Part shown: piece by piece, positions 56,440-64,000 of the stretch
How positions within the stretch are numbered: the stretch's first letter is position 1
Layout of the letters: each line of letters begins with the position of its first letter
Origin: Pardosa pseudoannulata
Lineage: Eukaryota; Arthropoda; Arachnida; Araneae; Lycosidae
Assembly (NCBI GenBank): GCA_032207245.1
Contig: CM063501.1
Span: forward strand, 87,052,508-87,116,507
Direction of reading: 5' to 3'
DNA: 64,000 bases
Notes under the pieces: model-generated
Seen by the model: the letters and a program-made list of their open reading frames with translations, nothing else
What the model was told of the DNA's origin: nothing
Databases searched by the model: none
Position numbers and translations under genes: made by a program

Positions 56440-57490
56440 ACGTTGAGAAAAAGTGTCAACATTGTAAGTAAGTTCTTACGCTGACCCATCACGAAGACAT
56501 ACAGTAGCATGCATGCTGAAGACCAAAAGTCACGACAGCAACCACAACAGTAATTGAACTTCTGCTGACCTACGAGAGTTCTGTCATGGTACGAGATATT
56601 ATTGTCAAACCCAAAAATGAGCAAACGCTACAAAGGTCAGCTCGACTATCAGGAATAACTAAAGACACAGGTCACTCAAATGAACCCCGGGTGCGTGAAA
56701 CCCGTATATACCTAAAGGAGGTATACCCCTGAGGTTGTCTCTCATTTAGCACTACCCAGAAGACCAGAAGTCACGAGAGCAACCACAACGGCAATTAAGC
56801 TGCTGTTGACCTACGAAAGTTCCGTCATGCTCCGAGTTATTGTTGTCAAACCCGATAATGAGCAAACGTTACAAAGGTAAGTTTGTCTATCAGGAAATAC
56901 TAAAGACCTAATTCACTCGGGTGAACCCCGGGTGCAAGAAACCCGTATTTCCTAAAGGAGGTATACCCTTGAGTTTGTCTCTCTTTTAGCACTACCCACA
57001 GAACACTTGTGGCTTGAGCTCGTGGCCAGGGAAACGTGAGACGTTGTCCCCAGTGTCAACATTGTAAGGAGAGTTCTTACGCTGACCCATCTCTAAGACA
57101 TACAGTAGCAACAAACTGAAGACCAGTCACAACGACAGCTATAAAGCTGCAGCTGACCTACGCGAGGCTCGTTATGGTTGAAGATTAATTTGGTCAACTC
57201 CGGTAAGGAACAAGCGCTACAGAGCCAAATTCTGGTTTACCAGAGAAGACACTAGAGAAGTTCTGGTCTACCAAGAGAAGATACTAGAGAAGTTCTGGTC
57301 TACTAGAGAAGACACTAGAGAAGGATCACGCAGGTGAACTTCGGGCTCGTGACACCCGTATATACCTAAACGAGGTATACCCCTGAGGTTGTCTCTCATT
57401 TAGCACTACCCAGAGGACACGTAAAGCTTGAAGCTCGTGGTCGAGAACGCGAGAGACGTTGTCCCCAGTGTCAACATTGTAAAAGAGAAT
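56440..57490 (+). repeat. Nested tandem array with conserved hairpins
   Basis: AGTGTCAACATTGTAAG marks boundaries at about 56446, 57052 and 57467. The first interval is itself a ~241-bp duplication (GACCAAAAGTCACGACAGC at 56522, GACCAGAAGTCACGAGAGC at 56762). Each unit carries two adjacent hairpins: CCCGGGTGCGTGAAACCCG and GTATATACCTAAAGGAGGTA. A 32-bp minisatellite (AGAAGTTCTGGTCTACCAAG) has three copies at 57228-57325. A dispersed relative sits at 62202-62609. Confidence 0.88.
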
Positions 57491-58355
57491 TACTATGAGA
57501 CACAGTAGATAGTCCTCTTTACTCTTCCCGTCTATCTTTTTTTACAGAACGAACAGAACATTCTTCGCAATCTGCCAAAGATTTGACCTTACTACTCTGA
57601 ACTATCCAAACTATATGCAACATCCATGGTGCTGCAACAAACTCTCTTAAATTTTCTGTTACATACGCTTATTTCATATTTGAAAAATCTTTCTTTCAAT
57701 AAATAAAAATATTCATGAATTTATTTAAAGATCTTGCCTGTTGAACACGCATCATTTCTTTAATGGTATGTATAATTTATCTCAGCATGAAATGAAAGCT
57801 TTTATTTCTCCAGCATTATAGCCAAACTTTTCTGTCATGAATAAGGCTTACATTTTATTCTTCCATTTACTTCTTCGTAGTCGAAGAACCGTGACAAATT
57901 CTATCGATTTTCTGATTGATCTGTTTATCGGGTCGACTGCAAATACTAAATATAAAACTTGTTAACGCTCGGGATGTACTATGAAATTTCATTGATTTTC
58001 AAGCTGAAAAGATATTTATAGTGGGGTTTTATGATTCTTGTAAAAAAATTTGAATCGAATATGTTTACTAACATTTTATATCTTTAGACTAAAGAAACAT
58101 TCAATATATTTCTCTTAAAAAAACATCTTTAAGGGAACATGAAACACAGATTCTAATTTTTTCTCAAAGTATGCTTCTAGAGTATATGTTACCTAAAAAT
58201 GCTGTGAAATCCTATTTAAAAAAGTGAAAATTTAAAATTTGATAGTGATTCAGTTTTATTGTAATACTCGAACGATAAGCTTTATTCTAATAGTTTTCAA
58301 AGTCACTAAAGAAACCATTTCATGCCTCAAGAGAATGGGCAGTATCGTTCTTTTA
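57491..58355. other. AT-rich DNA, nothing identified
   Basis: No gene or repeat copy is recognisable. Confidence 0.5.
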
Positions 58356-58573
58356 TTAACACATTGTGTGCGGGTACATTTCGCAGCGGAATTGTACCGG
58401 GAGCGGGCGTTTTGCGCGTAAATTTAGTTGTTCAGTTAAATCTCAATAGATCGAAATTATTTAATTTCTTAACCAACTTTTCGTATTTTATATTGAAATA
58501 TATAAACAAATATGTAAATAGACAAATAGATAAATATATATATATATAATTTATAAATATACATAATATGTAA

Positions 58574-59128
<555 letters not shown>

Positions 59129-59425
59129 TTTTCGCAAGGATAAGGAAAAAGTTAATTTTAAATCTAAATTTTTTTTTTAAATCAACCTTCCCGTTCTGTG
59201 GTTCCGCATCGACTGGTGTAAAAACTAGTTTTTATTCGTCTAAATTTTTTCCAGAGTATCTGAAGTATACACGAACATTCCGCTTCGTTTTCCTGTATAT
59301 ACCGTTATTTTTGTACCCACAAAACAAACCGTGTTATTACACGAACCCGTACTAGTACGTGACCCGCGCTCAAGTATCAATCGTGAGAAAACGTACAAGT
59401 ACGTGTCCCGCATACAATGTTTTAA

Positions 59426-59723
59426 TATAAATATCCGTTCAAAAACTCGTTATAGTGCCACCTCAAATGAGTAATGTTTTACTACCGTAGCGGTAATCTT
59501 CATTTATGTTTTTCTGAATGTAACAAATGTATTTTGGTTTCCTTGTGAAGATAGAACGCGAGTCAGGATTGCATTGAAACGTAAGTCTGAAAACGTCCCA
59601 CTGTGAAAGCGTCTACGAAACTACCTCTCTGAGCTTTCCTATCCGATGCTACCCACGAATGGAATACATCTGCAAGAGCTATGAATATGCAAATCACATT
59701 TTCTTAAACGTTTTTATATAGTA
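59426..59723. other. No feature seen
   Basis: Ordinary sequence between two mobile elements. Confidence 0.5.
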
Positions 59724-60604
59724 CAGTAGACTCAGCTTAATGTGATCGAGGTTATTGTTATCAATCGCTTATTGTTATCGACATCACTTGTCCCGATTTT
59801 CTCTATTCATCTGTATGTTAAAATGTTCGCTTTATGGGATCGTTACATCGGTTAATGTTGTCAGTTTTCGAACCTCATTTTAACTGGCAAAGAAATATTT
59901 ACAATGTATTCAGAAGGAACCCATTATTTTCTTTTCCTTCATTCATGTTTTAATTTACAAGAATTCGCCCCCTTCCACCGGGGGAAGTGGTGGGGTATAA
60001 CACGTTCCTGGAATTTTTCAGACGTACGTTCACCCTATTGGTGGTCAATAGTTGTCAGATAAGCAGAAGGCAACAATTTCTATTCGGAACTGAGAAGGAG
60101 CGTATTCACATTTTATGCCGTGCTCGCTTGCATGCGGTTTGTCTATATGGAAGCGAGAAAGCGAAATGATTTAACATTAAAACTAAATATCGAAATTTTA
60201 AATCGTTATGACAGGTTGTGAAATATAATTCAGCGCAATTAAACATTTCTCAGCTTCTGAATTGCACTGATAGTGTTGAAACGTGGAGTACAACACCACT
60301 CCGATGAGTTTAAAAGCATTAAGATTACGAACGTTTTAGGAATGAGCTTCTTAAAAAGAATTGTAGACAATCAACAATTGATCAATTATTTTTATTATGT
60401 AAACAATTTATATGTCTTAAAGGATAATTTACAGTACATAAATATAAGGTATGTTTTTTCATTTTATTTTGAAATTAAGTACGTGTAAATTAAAGGGGGG
60501 GGGTAAATTTATCTAAGTTTGTATATCGTTGTTTATTGTTATCAACTGGTTATTGTTATCAAAATCACGGTGTCCCAAACTTATCACATTAAGCGTAGCC
60601 CATT
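59724..60604 (+). mobile_element. Tigger-B element, copy 3
   Basis: Starts CAGTAGACTCAGCTTAATG after TA and ends ...ATCACATTAAGCGTAGCCCA before TTA. About 880 bp, uninterrupted, with subterminal ATTGTTATC repeats at both ends. A poly-G tract lies at 60494. Confidence 0.88.
60149..60216 (+). pseudogene. Tigger-B transposase N-terminal HTH remnant
   Basis: The frame reads EARKRNDLTLKLNIEILNRY, as at 45892-45957: the CENP-B/pogo N-terminal helix-turn-helix. A stop (TGA) follows within a few codons; the rest of the transposase is gone. Confidence 0.85.
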
Positions 60605-61416
60605 ATATATCTGAAAAAGGGAAGCACTTCAGGTTGTTAACAGTTCTCGTGATATAATTGGTAATGTACTATGTTAAATTTTTTTTCGCAGTTATTGCCA
60701 AATACCGTTTGTCTAAAGGCAGTATAACCAAGGAATTACCTTATCTGAAACGTCTGTTGACGTTTCCATCAAATTGGAATTGTTTTTAAATAAATCGCGC
60801 TGAGAGCTTGAATATATAACTCGGCGCGATTGCGGGATCCTTGGTTATTTAAATCCGTTTGCAACCACATTTCAAACGATATATGATTAAGCCACACGGA
60901 ATCTTATCTGGATGGGTTATCATGGATAATCAAATATCGTACTATAAGACTTGTCCATCCGGACTGCTGTAAACGACGCTACATCAAAGTTATGGATGGC
61001 TCGTTCGTAACCTCTACTGACTATCGCTTTCGTCTGACGTACTGTCAACAGCGTCTGTTGGCTTACTCTAATGTGTAATTCAAACATATTATCCCTTTAT
61101 ATATATATGTGATAACCTCCTAGGGAATATTATCGCTGTAGGATACAATTTCGGTGTGTTTCTGAAATAGTTTTAATTTATGAGCTTAAACACAGGTTTT
61201 AAATCAAAAACATGTTAGTATAACTCACTAGTTCTCGACGGGGGAGGTCAGAGGATACTGGGGGGATGAACCTCTTTTGGTCGACTGGTGTGTGGGGGAA
61301 GAAAGCTAGGGGTTGGTGACTCTTTAAGGAAACAGGAGGTGATGGCCCCTTTTGGGACTGTAGAAGGGCAATATGGGAATGTTTTGACATTCAATTTAAA
61401 ACTCCTAAATAAATTT
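60605..61416. other. Unassigned sequence, locally less AT-rich
   Basis: The 60690-61080 part has near-normal base composition but no frame or motif I recognise. 61230-61370 is G-rich (GGGGGAGG, GGGGGGATGAACC) and gives a minus-strand ORF without recognisable content. Confidence 0.45.
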
Positions 61417-61597
61417 TGGGCTTAACGATGGTCGATTGGTTTGGGTGCTAGCCTTCGGTATCAGAGTTCGTGGGTTCGAATCCCACAGTGACATGGATGT
61501 TCGTAGCCGTTCGGAATCGGCTTTAAGCTGTAGGTCCCGGTCTCATCAGTACTCGTGTTGCAGAAAGTAGACCTTAGCACTCCAAACCAAAACCAAA
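61417..61597 (+). mobile_element. SINE-1 copy, full length
   Basis: A-box region GATGGTCGATTGGTTTGGG, B box GGGTTCGAATCCC, complete body and CCAAAACCAAA tail. Perfect 13-bp flanks CCTAAATAAATTT (61404-61416 and 61598-61610). Confidence 0.96.
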
Positions 61598-61610
61598 CCT
61601 AAATAAATTT

Positions 61611-61934
61611 ATTACACAATTTGTACCTTCAATCAAATGAACTTCAACGATGGCCTCATAAGCACTAAGATACATCCCCTATGTTTCAACGGGCGTTACT
61701 TCCCCCACCTTCCTCATTCATATATAAATGTTCTTAGCGGTATATTTGAGCGTATATCAGTAAGAAACAGACAAACAAAAAGTTTTAACATCTGATAGCC
61801 TTTTTTAAAAACGTGGTACTATTTTAAATTTTAGATAAATTATCAGCCAGTTGTACCCTATTTTACATACAGTAAAAAACTTTTAGAATTTTTAGACTTT
61901 AGACAAAATAATAATGAATATGCGTTTGTGATAT
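61611..61934. other. No feature seen
   Basis: AT-rich sequence between the SINE and Helitron H6. Confidence 0.5.
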
Positions 61935-62201
61935 GTAATTATATGTAATATCTAACTTCAGTGATAAAACATATGAAAATAATGCAAACAATATTTAAAT
62001 AATTAAAAACAACAAATGATTCAATGAGATCGCTAAAGGAATGTCGTCATAATGCAAGAAAAAAATGTTATTTTTATCTATTTCTTATGTGACAAATTGA
62101 TAAATTTAATCGCCTGCTCTTAACCGAAGAAAATAATGCTTGAAATAATGGCATTAAACCCTAGAAAATGGGGGAAGGGTTGGATTTCGAACGTTAATAA
62201 G

Positions 62202-62609
62202 TGTGTTTAACCCTGTCCCGGCCGGAGCCATACAGTCTGTATGATTAGTCGCCACGACAGTAACCACCACACCACAAGGTGTTGCTGGCCTACGAGAGTT
62301 CCGTCATGGTTCGAGAATAATGTTGACGACCCCAGTAAGGAACATACTACAAAGTAAGTTCGTGACTACCAGGGAAGTCTGAAGAGAAGGATCACTCAGG
62401 AAACCCCGGGTTCGTGAAACCCGAGTATACCTAAAGGAGGTATACCCCTTGAGGTTGCAGACGGCTATCATTGGCCTAGGAGGGACACTCCTAGTTACCA
62501 GGGGCGCCACGAGGAGGCGATAGCCCTAGGTGAGGTACCGTAGTACAACACCCTGAGGCTCATCCCCAGAGCTGCGCAGTAGCACTGCTGAGGAGACTCA
62601 TTACCTTCA
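62202..62609 (+). mobile_element. Dispersed copy of the hairpin-family repeat
   Basis: 408 bp flanked by the perfect 10-bp repeat CGTTAATAAG (62192-62201 and 62610-62619). Its first ~260 bp match the 56.4-kb array units, including both hairpins (CCCGGGTTCGTGAAACCCG and GTATACCTAAAGGAGGTATA). The remainder (GGCGCCACGAGGAGGCGATA) is not in the array. Discrete ends and duplication show that it is, or was, a mobile unit. Confidence 0.8.
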
Positions 62610-62663
62610 CGTTAATAAGCCTAACTGATCAAGAATCCAATAGGATGCCTCCATCCATTCCAG

Positions 62664-62808
62664 CGCCGAACTGCGATTGGTTACTGGCCTTCGGTACGGA
62701 GAGAATCCCACTATGGCATGGATGTGTGTAACCGTTCGGAATCGGCTAAGCTGTAGGTCCCAGCCCTCGTGTTGCAAAAAGTAGACCGTAGCACTCCAAA
62801 CCAAACCA
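62664..62808 (+). mobile_element. SINE-1 copy with internal deletions
   Basis: GCCGAACTGCGATTGGTTAC head, shortened tRNA part lacking an intact B box, body GGCATGGATGTGTGTAACCG and CCAAACCAAA tail. Flanked by CCTCCATCCATTCCAG and CCTATCCATCCCAG, an old target duplication in Helitron sequence. Confidence 0.88.
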
Positions 62809-63002
62809 CCTATCCATCCCAGGTCCCAACAAATGGCAGCGACGTTGGCTATTATTATATAGGATTAGTTTAATGGTAATGAGTGATTATTTACTATGCA
62901 ATTCGCGATGATTAATGGTTATATCCACCTTGATGTATTTGAAAATCTGACTGTCATTTAATTATGCTAGAAATATATCTTTTCATCCACGTGGTATAAA
63001 CC

Positions 63003-63413
63003 AACGAATGCTAGAAAAAATGTTATTTTTATCTATTTATTATGTGATAAATTGATAAATTTAATTGCCTGCTCTCAACTGGGGGAAATAGGTCTTGAAA
63101 TAATGGCATTAAACGCTAGAAAATAGGGAAGGGGTGGATTTCGAACGTACGTCGGAATGCTAGAAATAATGTTATTTTTACGTATTTATTATGTTACAAA
63201 TTGATAAATTTAATTTTCCTCTTAACCAGGAAAAATAGGTCTTGAAATAATGGCATTAAACTATAGAAAAGGGCGGAAGGGTTGGATTTCGAACGTTAAT
63301 TAGCATAACTCATCAATAATCCAATCTGGATGCCTCTATCTATTCCAGGTTCAACAGCTTCATAAATTTGAGTTCAGACGGACAGATACCTTAGGCTATT
63401 ATTATATAGGGGA
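63003..63413 (-). mobile_element. Helitron fragment H7 with internal tandem duplication
   Basis: Inverted 5' terminus GGCTATTATTATATAGGGGA at 63413. A ~150-bp internal block (GAATGCTAGAAA...GGATTTCGAACGT) is present twice in direct succession (63006-63151, 63155-63300). The 3' part is missing. Confidence 0.85.
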
Positions 63414-64000
63414 TTGGATTAATGCTAATGAATGATTATTTATTATGCAATTCTAGCAAAGTTCTGATTACCTATGGTTAGATCGGTTCTTGATTATTCT
63501 ATTGTTTATGTATCTTGACTGTTATTAAATAATGATGCGAGAGATTTAGTTACTTTTCCTTACGCCATGTGAAAAGATATGTACTAAATCATAGTGATGA
63601 ATTTATAAAGAAAATTAAAGTAAAATGTGTTGTTCAATTTTAGAAATACAGATGTTTCATTTTCAAAAATTTTTTAATTGCTGCTGTAATTTATTATAAA
63701 ATATAATTAAAATTTGAAATAAAAACACAAACTGGAAACCCAGATAAATACCCACATTGTAAAATAGGCTTGAAGTGGCTAGTTAAGAATAAAAACCATT
63801 TTTAAACTTATTTTTCTCATCATGAGGTATTTTAGTTTTAACAATTTAAATTAAGAAAATCAAGTTTAAATATCAGATTAAAACACTGAAATTTTGTGTA
63901 AATCTATTTAAGAAAAATTTACATATTTTCTCCCTTATAATTGAGTACTTCTACTTCACTACGACCTAAATTACGGGATTTTTCCAATGGGGCGTTGAAA
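63414..64000. other. AT-rich DNA, nothing identified
   Basis: No feature seen to the end of the window. Confidence 0.5.

Larger units (their letters stand above)
61935..62864 (-). mobile_element. Non-autonomous Helitron, copy H6, 3' truncated with two insertions
   Basis: The body aligns with H4 in inverted orientation and ends with the inverted 5' terminus GGCTATTATTATATAGGA. The 3' hairpin end is missing. It holds a hairpin-family repeat (62202-62609) and a SINE-1 (62664-62808). The usual TGACGTCA reads TGTCGTCA at about 62042. Confidence 0.82.

Overview
This 64 kb window looks like gene-free, transposon-built DNA from a large, strongly AT-rich arthropod genome. A spider or other arachnid is my guess, from the tRNA-derived SINE family and overall style; this is inference, not a database result. 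I see no intact protein-coding gene, rRNA, convincing functional tRNA, CRISPR array or bacterial-type operon. Most short ORFs are by-products of AT-rich repeats. The only coding sequence I can defend is transposon wreckage: a hAT transposase C-terminus (about 4.8 kb), a Tigger/pogo DDE transposase fragment (37.7-38.2 kb), CENP-B-type HTH relics of a second Tigger family (38.6, 45.9, 60.2 kb), a non-LTR reverse transcriptase tail (44.3-45.0 kb) and a frameshifted, insertion-split Mutator-like C-terminus (48.3-49.1 kb).

Main components. (1) Seven non-autonomous Helitron copies (4.1, 8.7, 29.3, 35.7, 52.5, 61.9 and 63.0 kb) share a 5' TC end, a 3' hairpin followed by CTAG, and an internal TGACGTCA palindrome. 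(2) Several unrelated families of TTAA-bounded (piggyBac-type) non-autonomous elements occur, including a near-perfect fold-back element at 22.8 kb. (3) A tRNA-derived SINE has about a dozen copies, several with clear target duplications, and there is a second tRNA-derived SINE. (4) Two Tigger/pogo families occur, one nested in the other. (5) There are several putative solo LTRs. (6) Tandem arrays include a 265-bp x5 array at 46.5 kb, a ~320-bp array at 13.0 kb, an alternating 172/150-bp dimer array at 25.7 kb, a ~120-bp array at 53.8 kb and a nested hairpin-bearing array at 56.4 kb.

Layout. 0-8.7 kb: TTAA elements, a Helitron with a nested hAT element and a second 3' end, then AT-rich DNA. 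8.7-11 kb: a Helitron holding a TTAA element that holds a CpG-rich segment. 12-20 kb: interspersed repeat, satellite, LTR with nested MITE, TTAA elements, SINEs. 20-26 kb: TTAA cluster and dimer satellite. 28-37 kb: SINE2, Helitrons, LTR, Tigger. 37-49 kb: nested Tiggers, one copy of a ~1.3 kb duplication, reverse-transcriptase relic, 265-bp array, Mutator-like relic. 50-64 kb: repeat copies, second copy of the duplication, hairpin array, TTAA and Tigger elements, Helitrons.

The most interesting structure is one TTAA element family whose terminus plus adjoining flank has been tandemly amplified at two separate loci (2x at 23 kb, 5x at 46.5 kb). Together with a Helitron carrying two 3' termini and a captured CpG-rich segment, the window shows how transposon ends may generate satellites and pick up host DNA.
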